Program-made: the position numbers and the translations under genes
In this document: in pieces, positions 42,811 through 52,942 of the stretch
Numbering within the stretch: the first letter of the stretch is position 1
How the letters are laid out: each line of letters begins with the position of its first letter
NCBI GenBank assembly: GCA_004431415.1
Contig: QPMI01000160.1
Coordinates: 1-64,000, forward strand
Reading direction: 5' to 3'
DNA from: Cyanophora paradoxa
Lineage: Eukaryota; Glaucocystophyceae; Cyanophorales; Cyanophoraceae
Length of the DNA stretch: 64,000 nt
The notes under the pieces: model-generated
Seen by the model: only the letters and a program-made list of their open reading frames with translations
Told to the model about the DNA's origin: nothing
Database searches by the model: none

Positions 42811-45392
42811 TCACGGGGCGCGGCGGAGGAGCAGGGAGACGTTGCGGAGGGGCGTCGGGGCGGACGCCTCGAGCGCCGCGAAGGCCGGCATCGCCCCCCG
42901 CGCCCGCGCCTCCACCCGCGCCTGGCCACACGGTCCGCCCCAATTAGAAGAGCTGGAGGGATTGGGGGGGTAGGGGCGGACCTTCAGTGCGGCGAGGGCG
43001 GCCGCCCTGCCCTCGGGTCCCCGCCCCTCGTCCAGCGCAGCCTGCGCTCGCGATCGGATGAGAGACCGTCGAACCCGTTTTGCTTCTATCATTATCCTTA
43101 CGAAGCTTCTAAGAAAACTATATCTCGCTTCTATCATTATCCTTAAGCGGAGCCTCCGGAGCAGCAAAGGAAATCGGGGCGGGCTCGCCTCGAGAATGGG
43201 CCCAGCGTACGCCAGCATCATTGCCGCCATCCGCGCCGCCGCCGCCGCGAAGTCGTATGGGCCGGGGCCCGCCAGCCCCGCCGCCGCCTGGCGGAGAGAC
43301 GCGCGGATGGATCAGAACGAAGGACGGGTGAGAGATCTAGAGGCGGGGGGCTCCGATCTTGGGGAGGCGGGGGGGTACCTGAAAGGAGCCAATCGTGTTC
43401 GTCTGGCGGGTCTCAAGGCTCTCGATCGAGAGGCCGGGCGGCGCCGCCCCCGTCTGCGCGGCGCTAATTATATATAGGATTCGGCATCCGGAAAAAGAGA
43501 GGATGGGGGTACGCGCCTCGAAGGGCCGCCGAAGGTCGGAGAGGGTACGGAAGTGGACGGGGGGGAAGACCCGCGCCGCCTCCTCCGGCGTCCACTCTGA
43601 GAGAAGGTACAGGCTTAGGGTCAGAAAGCCTTCGGGGTACAGATCGCATTCGAAACAGCAGAAAGGGATGCGAGCGTACCCCCCGCGGCTACCGCGTCTT
43701 CCACGCCGCGGGAGATGGCGCCCTACGGGTAGACCGGAAGAAGGAGGCCGGGCTATTATTAGACAGGGCACATGAAAGGGGGGGGGGCGCCGGGGAGGGG
43801 GGTAGGCGCCCTCGGGCGGACCGGCTGTATGGCGCTCCAGGCCTCCTCTGGGGCCTCCCCCCTTCGCAGGGCTCAGTGGAGGGAGCGGAAAGAAGGGGGG
43901 GGGGGGCGGCAAGGGTGGAGGGGAAGGAGGGGGGGGGGGGGGGGTCCCGGAGGAGCGAGGGCCGGCGGGGGCGGGGCGGGGCGAGGGCCAGCAGAGGGCC
44001 GGGGCGCGCGCGGGGGGAGGGGGCGGGGAGTGCGGGGGAGAGGGGGGGGGGGGGGCAAGGAGGGGCAAGGGAGAGGGGCGGAGGGAAGGGAGAGAGGGAG
44101 AGGGGGGGGAACGGGGGCGAGCTCTAGGCAAGGCGAATTTGAAGTGTGTGCGCGGGAGGCAAGGGGAGGAGAAAGGGGAGGGGGGAAAGAATAGGGAGGG
44201 GGGAACAGTGAGGTGGAAGGGGGGGGGGTAGAGAAAAGGGTGCGCACGAGCGGACCCCGGCGATGAGGAGGAGCGCGCCTCCGGGCCGCAGCTCCTCCGC
44301 CCGGCGCGCCAGGAAGGTCTCCCAGTCCTCCGCGGCCTGATCAGATCAGATCAGATCAGATCAGATCAGATCAGATCAGATCAGATCAGATCAGATCAGA
44401 TCAGATCAGATCAGATCAGATCAGATCAGATTCAAGCGTCCCCCAAAGTCGCACCTGAGCCTCGACGGCCGCCCGCTCGTCTGATCTGAGCTCTTCGAAA
44501 TCAAACGAGGAGGCTGCCTGGGTACGCGAGATAAGCGGCCTGGGCGCGGGGGGTACGGGATGCGTGGAATGCGGGGGGGGGGGTACCGGGAGGGGCGCTC
44601 GAGACAGCCAGTGGATGGACGTGGAGCACAGCGCGAGATCCACGGTCCCGGCGGGCGCGCAGCTCCCGTGGAGGCTGCGGGGCACGATGGCGGCGTGTAC
44701 CCCGGCGAGCCGCTGGGGGTACGCGGTCGGCGCCCCGAGGGCGGCGGCCAGCGTTCCGAAGTCGTGCCCGGGGCTGTCCGCGTGGACTGTTCGGATCCGG
44801 GAGGGATCGATTATTGAAGGGGCACGCCGCTCGCGGCCGGGGGCGCACGGCAGAGGATGGGGTTCGGGCAGCGCGAGCGGAGGACGGCAGCCACTGCGCC
44901 GATCGCCTCGACGGAGTTCAGGCCCTGCGGGTCGCTATAGTTAGGAACTTTGATGAGTGCTTATAAGCTTAAGCTTAAGCTGAAGCTTAAGCTGCGCCGC
45001 GCACTGTCTTCTTCGCGTAGTCGGCGACTGTGATGATGGCGCCCGGGTCCGAGGGCAGCGGCAGCGCCCGCGCCGCCTCCAGCAGGGGGCCCAGGCCCTG
45101 TTGTGGGAGGGGCGCGCTCGAGAGGGGAGCAGTAGGGGAGGAGGGGGGGGGCGGAAGGGGGGTAGGGGACGGGAGGGGGGTACACGCGCACCTGATCCAC
45201 GAAGTTGCGCTCGAGAGCGAGGCGGTCCTCCTCCACTCGCCTGGAGGCCGGCTGCGGGCCGGGCGGCGCGCGCGAGGCGCGCAGAGGCCTCAGCAGACGG
45301 CGCGCCGCGCGGTCGCAGTGCGGCGCCGCGGCGGCGGAGACGGCGGCGACGGGGCTAACTCGCCTCGGACAGCGTCGGAGCTCGAGGAGCAT
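42811..45392 (-). CDS. SABATH-type carboxyl methyltransferase-like gene, multi-exon
   Basis: Minus-strand exons in order: RRVEEDRLALERNFVDQ (about 45244-45193), after a GTGCGCGTGTACCCC intron GLGPLLEAARALPLPSDPGA and ITVADYA (45095-45015), QGLNSVEAIGAVAAVLRS (about 44920-44870), DFGTLAAALGAP and VPRSLHGSCAPAGTVDLALC then STSIHWLSRAP (44760-44595), QAAEDWETFLARRAEELRPG then GALLLIAG (44340-44253), LYLLSEWTPEEAARVFPPVH (about 43610), and RAQAALDEGRGPEG through RNVSLLLRRAP (43055-42811). D-GxxSxNSxE, the S-x-S-x-HWLS segment and FLxxRAxELxPGG are SABATH hallmarks; the family methylates small carboxylic acids with SAM. First exon and some joints are uncertain. An intron (44250 to about 43880) is mostly C-rich. 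Confidence 0.6.
43768..44240 (+). repeat. 470-bp G-rich tract
   Basis: Long runs of G with GGGGGAGGG and GGGGCGGG on the plus strand, equal to a C-rich intron of the minus-strand methyltransferase-like gene. The proline-rich or glycine-rich frames within are low-complexity. Confidence 0.8.
44337..44431. repeat. Perfect pentanucleotide microsatellite (GATCA)n
   Basis: About 18 uninterrupted GATCA units. Each unit holds a GATC palindrome. It sits immediately upstream, in coding direction, of the QAAEDWETFL exon. Confidence 0.95.
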
Positions 45393-47344
45393 GAGAACTG
45401 GATCCGGAGGCCTGGTCGATCCCGGCGAAGACTAGTACTGCGGGCCGCGGCGCCACAAAGGTCGACGTCTGCGGAAGGGCGCGCCGCGGCGGCGGTCAGG
45501 CTTCGAATCCCTCGAGGGATCTAGATCTAGGGGAAAAGCTACAGGAGCTACAGGAGGCAGTCAGGCGGTCAGCTAAGCGGTCAGCTACAGGATCCGGAGC
45601 GGCGCGCGCCGCGCGCGCGCGTCCGCACGCACGCGTGCGCGGCGATGTTCGACCGGGATCGGTGAGCTCGGAGATCCATATCCAGAGAGCTTGCCGCCCA
45701 GGAACGAACTCGAGGCGCGAGCGCCACATGCATGGCCATGGCCATCGACCGCGGGTCGACGCCTCGAGCTCGATGAGGCTGCGCGCGCGGGCCAACGTGA
45801 GCTTGCTTGCACCCCCGCTCCGCGCTCATGCGCCTAGCCTGCCTTCCGCACCTCGCAGCTCACACGACGAGTTCGTGCTTCGCCTGCCGGCGGCCGCGGG
45901 CGGCAGCGGGGCCGAGCAGGAGGCCACCATTCCGCCTACGAACGCCATTCGTTCAGCCGTAGCTGCCGCAAGTTGCCCGCAGCTGCCGGTCCTTCCGATA
46001 ACTGCCGCGTACGCGTACCCGGCCCCCGAGCTCGAGGCGGCTGCATACCAACCTCATCGATATCCGGGATCCAGCAGCCGACGTCGATAAGCCGCTGAGC
46101 ACGTACAAGCGCGCGTACACTAGTACAGTACGCGTCAATGCCGCCTCCGGCAGCCGGCGGCAGGTGGCGCACCACTTGTGCTGCCCACGGTCCACGGAGC
46201 GCGCGCGCGGAAGCCTAGGCATGCGAGCTAGCGGTCGACGTCGCTGCGCATGCAAGCGCTGCAGCTGCGACTTGCCGGGTTGCATGAACTTGCAACGATA
46301 TCGAGCTCGAGCTCATGATCATGAATCATGATTGGCCTGCAGCTAGCGCTTGGCACTGCGGCAACCTCGAACTCGCATCTGCACGTGCACGATATCGATG
46401 CGCCAGATCTAGACCTAGAGATCGACATCGGGCCCGATGATCGAGGCCCCCGATTCGGGGGTGCGATCGTCGTGTTTGCTGATCATCCACGTGGGGGCCG
46501 GCCCGGCCGGGGTCGCCGATCGCGATTCCGGCGGCTGGCCATGGATCCGGCCCGCGCGCGGATCCGGATCCCGGAGCCCCAGCTACTGCTACTCGGATAG
46601 GCCCTCATAATCAGGGCCTGTTTCCGCCTGCCGCAGTGCAGCTGATTAATATTCTTGATTTAAATCAGGCAGAGCCTCCGCGGCCGAGGTTCGCCAAACC
46701 GACTTTCTAAGGTTCGGCGGGGACGAGCTTGATCATGAGGCAGATTACGTATACACGTGCACGCAATTGCAAATTAAAAGCAGAACTTCGAAGCGGCCTT
46801 AAGCTCAGAAGTAGCATCAATAAGGAAATTATGATTACATGAGCTAGAATTCTACAGGAAGACGATCTAGAGTACACGGGAAATCGCGAAGTCAACCAAG
46901 AAAACTACGTTTAAATTACGAAGAGACGAAGCGCGCGAAAACTAGGAGGACTGGACAAACTGGCACGGATCCGATGATGTACATACACGGAGACCAGAGA
47001 AGCGAAGCGATTGCAAACGATTATAATGAGATCTAGATGCAAACTGGCGCGAATTCAAGTCGTCTTTGAAATAAGCGAGCGCAGGCCAAGGGGTATGGAT
47101 CGGACCAAAACTTATCTGGACATCGATCTGGATCGAGGCTCGCGCCTCGATCGTTCGACCTTGAGCAGGGCGATAGGCCCCGCCAAGATGGCCCGGGCTA
47201 GGGCTGGATGGCGGAGACGCCGGCGGTGCGCATCCAGCTGGCAAGCACGCGCCCGTGCTGCAGCTCCAGAATATCGTCCGCCTGTGTGCGGATCATATTC
47301 CGGATCGAATGTTCTAATAATAACCCGAGCATTCCAAGCTGAAG
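45393..47344. other. Intergenic, no gene recognised
   Basis: Open frames here are short or compositionally biased. Clusters of overlapping palindromes (agatctagatct, ctgcagctgc, ggatccggatcc) are frequent. The part 46700-47300 is AT-richer and may hold the 3' UTR of the minus-strand EF-hand gene. Confidence 0.4.
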
Positions 47345-48729
47345 CTAGCGCACCACGCGGCGAAACTCGCCGAACGAAATGCGCCCGTCCCCGTTCGAAT
47401 CGGCCTGCCGCCGGGGCACAGATCAAATCTCGGATCAAATGTTTTCGAATTCAAAAAGTTTGGAACACGCGTACCCGGCGGAACATGGCGTCGACGTCAC
47501 GGCGGAGGAGCGTCTCGTACTGCCGCCGGGTGAGGAACGGGTTCTGCGCCGAGGCCTGTACCCCGAAGTTCGAAAAGGATCAGGGGTCCGGTACGCTTAG
47601 ACGGGGAAGGGGGGTACAGCACCGGCGCGATCGCGCGGAAGGCAGAGAGCAGCTCGGCCCGCGACAGCGAGCCTGACCCGTCTGCCGGGGGGTGAGGTGG
47701 GGGGGGGGAGGGGGGGGAGCCCAACCGGCCCTCAAGTGTCAGACCCCCGCTGGCTCCGGCCACCCCTATGGCTTCGGCCCCCCAATGGCTTCGGCCCCCC
47801 TTTGGCTTCGGCCACCCCATCGGCTTCGGCCACCCCCTGGCTTCGGCCAACCCCATGGCTTCGGCCACCCCCCTGGCCTCGGCCCCCCCTCTAACCGGTC
47901 GACCCCTCCCGACCCCTCGCGGCCCGCCTCGTCTCCGCACTCCCAGCTCTCTGCGTCGCCTGTCAGTGCCCACGCTCTCTCCACTCTGCCGTCCCGGCAC
48001 CTCTCCCTGCCTTGCCCCGCATCCGCTGCCCGCCCCAAGCTGCTGCCTCCGCCCACTCCCTCTCCTTCCTCATATCTTCCTCCTACCACCTTCTTCACCT
48101 CGACAAAACGGGACACCGATTAATCGGGGTCCTGGGGCGCAGGTGAGGAGGAGGGAGGAGGCGGAGTGGGGAGGAGGAGGCGTGGCGGAGCGGCGGCAAG
48201 GGAGGGCGGCGGACTGCGAGACATCTCACTTCCAGGGCTCATGAGGGATGGAGGAGTTGATCAAGGGGTGGGCGCGTGGGTCTGGTTACGGCTATCACCG
48301 AAAACCATGGCTCCCCCACTCAGGCGAACCTCCCATATTGAGCGACCCATGGCCGGCACCTAGCTAGCACCCTCGGCTAGATAGATGACCGGTCGGAAGG
48401 GCACGTCACGTAGAACATTGATACATGTGCCGTGGTGTATCAATGCGACGTCCACTTTTGCAAAAAAAGGGGGGAGGGGGGGAGGGGGTACCGCACCGGC
48501 GTCGATGGCGTCGAAGGCGCGGCGCTGCGCGGCGGGGGTAAGCTTGGAGGGGGGGGAATGGGGGGATGGGGGGAAGTCGGGGGGAAAGGAGGCTCGAGGC
48601 GCGGCGGAGAGGCTGAGATCTAGATGCGGCTGCTTTGCAAAAGCTTAAGCTTATGAGCCGCGGCTAAGCAGGGACGGAGGGCGCCGAGGAGCCGGTCTCG
48701 AGTCCCGGCGCAGCCGCGGCTAGGGGGGG

Positions 48730-48764
<35 letters not shown>

Positions 48765-51700
48765 GGGGGGGGGGGGGAGGAAGGGGGTGTGCCGGTGGCG
48801 GGCGTCCCTAAGAGGACGGTCCTCCAGGCCGGCGGCTCTATTTCTAAGTTGGCGGCCCCGGGCCCTTAGAAGGCCCTATATAAACTCTTACTATAGCTTA
48901 ATCTTAAGCATACAAAGGCCAAAGCATATAATTACAAGCCGCCTGGGGCTCGCGATCGGGCACCTGCGGCGACGACGGCCTCTAAAGAGCTTAAGGTTAA
49001 AAGAGCCTTTAAAAGTGCACATGCCTTTAAGGAGCGTAAAGTTAAAAGAGCTAAAGCATGCATATGCATATAATTGTAGTCTGCCTCGCCCCGGAGTCCT
49101 GGGGCACCTGCTCGGCGGCGGCGACGACGGCCCCCAGGCGCCCCGCGACCGTCGGACCGCCTCGAACGTTAACGTTAACCCCAATTCTAAGGCGGCGGCC
49201 CTTATAATCGAAGGCCTTGTGTGTTTTAACTCTTGTAGTAATATATAGTGCACGTGCCTTGAAAGAGCCCATAGCTATAGCTAATGTTCAAACAGCCAAA
49301 GCGTATAATTGCACCTGCTCGGCGGCCGCGACGACGGCCTCGAGGCGGCCGGCCACCGCCTCGAACTCGCCGTACTCGATCGCCCCGCTCCCGTCCGTGT
49401 CCGCCGCCCTGCGAGCGAAGGCGGGAGTTAGGACAGGATGACTAGAGCACATAATTAGCCATATATAGGATTCTCTCTCACGTTAGAAGGCGGGCGTCTT
49501 GAACGCCGGCTCAGCTCAGGCGCAGGTCCGGATCCTCGGGCCCTTAGGGCTGGATCCTTAAAGCTTATAATCATTAGGCCCTGGGAGGAACTCTTGGAGA
49601 TGAAGCAAAGGGTGGGAGGACAGGACGACTAAGCTTGGCTATAGAATTCTCGCCAGATCTAGGAATAGAATGACTAGAGCGCGCTAAAGTTAGCTAGGGG
49701 CCTTGAACGCCGGCTCAGCGGAGGCGCAGGTCCCAAGGGCCCTTAAGCTTCGGGTGGGATCCTTAGCCCTTAGGGTGGGGGCCCTCAGCTGCGGCTGCCT
49801 AATAAGAATAATAATAAGAGATCTCATCTCAAGATCGTTAGCCCTAGTTTTAAGATCGCTCAAGCTAGCTGGTCCTTAGGGTCCGGGGGTCCTAAGGTCC
49901 TTAGGCGAAGGCGGGCGTCTTGAGTGTCAGGCCACGATCAAGCTCGGGCCTGGGCCTAGGCTAGGGCTAGGGCCGGGGCCGCACCGCCTAGTTTGGCTTA
50001 GCTTAGCTTAGCCCCCGGCGCCTATCTGCAACAATAAAAGCTCTCATCTTACGATCTTAAGCTACAGGTTAAGATCGCAAGCTAGCTAGCTGTAGCACCG
50101 GGCCGGGGCCGCACCGCATGAGCTGGGCCACCTCTCGCCGGAGGAGATGGTCGTGGGGGTCCCGCCCCGGCCGCCCCAGCGCCGCCTTGAGCGCGAAATC
50201 AACCAAATCATGACGTGGCGGGAGAGAAAGGCGCCGGGGGGGGGGGGGGGGGGGGGGGGGGCGCGCCGCGGCGCTGCATGCAGCGCTGTACTACAATTCT
50301 TCTTCTTCTAAGGTTCTATTAAGGATCTATGAAGCCTCTAAGCTTCTATTAAGGTTCTTTTCTATACAAGGCGGGAAAGGCGGGAAAGAGAGGGGGAGGG
50401 GGAAGGTGAGAGAGGGTCCTCGAGCCGGGCCCGGGGGAGGGTGCGCCACCGGGCCTGCTATAGCTATATATGCCAGGACCGGGCGTCCTCGAGGGCTACT
50501 AGCTAGCTATAGGCTAGGGCGCTGGCGCTGGCGCAGCGCCAGCTGGGCGCGCCTTAGGAGGCGGCGTTGGAGGCGCTAGGGATTCCGACGAGAGGGGGGG
50601 GGTGGGGAACCTTGAAGGCGGCGAGGAGCTCGCCCTCGTCCAGTGCGCCGCTGTGGTCCGCGTCGAAGCGGTCGAAGGCGGCTCGCGCCCACGCGCGCCG
50701 CCGCCGCTCCGCCAGCCGCGCCCGCGCCGCCCGCCGCATGCGCTCCACGGAGCCGTACGTGACGACCCGGTCCGGCAGGTTGATGAGGAGGGAGGAGGGC
50801 AGGCCCGCGAAGAGACCGGCGGCGCCCTCCGCCCTAAAAATAGTCCGGAGGGCGTCCAGGGGGCCCCTGTACCCCGCCACGGAGCCGTCCGGCATGGTCT
50901 GCTGGTTCACGAGCCGCGCCCGCACTGCGCTCGGCTATTTTTAGCTCGCTCTGGGGGTACGGGTGCGGGACGGGTACCGAGGTCGACGGGGGCGAGGGCC
51001 AGTGACATCGTTGCGGAGGTTGCGGCCCCCGCGACGGCGTCCAATGGGAACCCGTCCCGCAGCAGGCCCCGCTGCGCTATTTTTAGAGCGGACGGGGAGG
51101 GAGGTACGGGGAGGGGTACACGGGGGACGGCGCTATTTTTGGCACCTCGAGGACGGCCGCCTTGACGGTCCCGTACGTACCCGTAGTGATCGCGAGGGAG
51201 AAGGCCGAGCGGAAGACACTGGGGAGAGGGGGGCGGGGGGCGGGGGGAAGGAATTGAGGGGTATTCGAAGGGATGAGCGGGGGTACAGGAACGGACGTCG
51301 TACGGCAGCCGCGGAAGAGCGAACGGAGGGCGGTCACGGGGTCCTGACGCTGCGATACGGCCCGAGGTCGGCGCCCGATCCGAAAAAGGGGGGGGAGGGG
51401 GGGGGGACGGGGTACACGGGGCGGCGCACGAGGGAGGGGAGGGAGCGGCGGAAGGCGGCCGACGGGTGACTCCTCTGCCTCAGCACGTCGAACTTGCGTC
51501 GGGGGGGGGAAGGGGGGTACGTGAGCGTGTTTACGGGGTACGGCGCGCGGCGAGCGGCGGGGGTACCGGGTGCATGATGACGGCCGAGACGGCCCCACAG
51601 GCGGCCCCGACGGCGCAGCGCTTCCAGGGGGGTACCCTTCCGTCCTCGGGCCTGTGGAGCGAGGACAGGACCGGCGCCGTGAGCCCGAACCCGAAAGAGC

Positions 51701-52062
51701 TGCTCGAAGTGAGCTACGCGAAGTTTCGAAATTTCGAATGAAATTAGCTGACGTCGCGATGGCCTCCTCGACGAGGGACGGGCCGAGGCCCGCCATGAGC
51801 GCGCCGCCGCCCTCGGCCCGCCAGATGCTCGTCAGGCAGTCCCACTCGCCCCGGTAGCGCGGCCGGTCCCGCTGCCCCGCGTACTGCCCCTGCAGCTGCA
51901 TCCGCGTCTGCGTTTGCGATCGGAGAGCGGCCGCGGATGCCTCGGCGTCAGCGCGCGCGCGGCGCCTTTTCCGCGCGCAGAGAGGCGCGTGCCCACCCGA
52001 ACGACGTCGAGCGGGTTCGTGAACACCTCGCCGAGCATGCCCGCGAGGCTGCAGAAGGCCAT
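47345..52062 (-). CDS. Mitochondrial carrier with C-terminal EF-hands
   Basis: From ATG 52062: repeat 1 FCSLAGMLGEVFTNPLDVVR, intron to TRMQLQGQYAGQ, YRGEWDCLTSIWRAEGG; repeat 2 CAVGAACGAVSAVIMHP, intron (GTACCCC to CGCAAG) to FDVLRQRSHPSAAF, DPVTALRSLFRG; repeat 3 GAATSATMSLALAPVDL, VRARLVNQQ, YRGPLDALRTIFRAEGAAGL. All three PxDxxR signatures are present. The frame then continues WARAAFDRFDADHSGALDEG (EF1, about 50675-50615), AALGRPGRDPHDHLLRREVA (50200), ADTDGSGAIEYGEFEAV (EF2, 49410-49340), DGSGSLSRAELLSAFRAI (EF3, 47681-47630), ADSNGDGRISFGEFRRVV (EF4, 47407-47349), stop 47345-47347. The EF1-EF2 junctions splice in phase. Such carriers move metabolites or nucleotides across the inner mitochondrial membrane, with calcium control; the known members carry the EF-hands first. 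Two genes rather than one cannot be excluded between 49.3 and 47.7 kb. Confidence 0.65.
48955..49410 (-). repeat. Partial exon duplications of the EF2 exon
   Basis: The end of the EF2 exon (reading VAGRLEAVVAAAEQ before a GTGC donor, about 49360-49318) recurs at about 49160-49107 (VAGRLGAVVAAAEQ) and in part at about 48985-48960. Surrounding sequence (cctttaa, gagcttaaggttaaaagagc) is repeated as well. Either alternative exons or decaying copies. Confidence 0.55.
50234..50262 (+). repeat. Long G homopolymer
   Basis: About 25 consecutive G in an intron of the minus-strand carrier gene. Other runs over 12 nt occur near 48723, 48768 and 37667 (C). Such runs are prone to length errors in sequencing. 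Confidence 0.9.
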
Positions 52063-52942
52063 GTGCTGCCTGCCGGCGGCCGGCGCGCGGGGGGCTCGAT
52101 CAGCGGCCGCGGCGCGCGCCGGCGCCGGCCGCGGAATCGGGCCGGGCGCGCGGGCGAGCGGGGCGCGCACCAGATGGTGCAGTCTCGATGAAAAGGGTAC
52201 CGCGGGAGCGTCACGCGAAGCCTCTGAGCCCCGGGCGGTCAGCGGCGCGGGTCAACGCTCGCTCGGAGCGCTTCTCCGGCTTCCCCGGGCGCACCTTGCC
52301 GGCGAGGAGCTCGCGCGCATGCTCGAGCGCTTCATTCCTCTTCGCCGACAAGTTCGCTCGCAGATCCTTCACCCCGCGCCGACGCCGGGCGCGCGCCCCT
52401 GGGTTGCACGGAAGGGCATAGCTCCAAGCGGAACGAGTCCGTGGCCCTCCGTTTTCTCTCATTCTGTACATCTACGTATACAGTACAGCGTCGGCCGGCC
52501 AGCTGCTTGGAGCTTGGGCGGAGATCAGAAGATCCGCTCGCTCGATTCGCACGCGCTTTGCGGGTCTGCAGCTGCCAACAAGCTACCGTAGTGCACGCTG
52601 CGGCTGATCGTGCGCAGCGCTGGGCCGGGGCGCCGCGGCCAGCTGCAGTGAAGCACAGGGCCGGGGGGAGAAACCGGAGGGGGAGAAACTGGAGAGGCCT
52701 ACACGCACACATGGCTTGACGTAGTTCACTAGTACTAGTACACGTACTGCGTGTGCACTGCTCAGCGCGCGGCTCTTGATCATGATCAAAAGAGCAGGCG
52801 CAGCAGCCCGCGTACGCCCCGGGCCCGCGCGCGCGGCGCGCTTCAAATAAAAACAATTCTCTCTGAGGACGGGCGCCGTCACTGACGGGCCGACAGGGCG
52901 ACGGCGAGACAAAAAGAAGGGGGCCGGCGAGGGGCGCCGGCG

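Noticed and set aside
43337-44247. Proline-rich minus-strand and glycine-rich plus-strand frames
   Set aside because: Mostly intronic G/C homopolymer; only the LYLLSEWTPEE part was kept as an exon.
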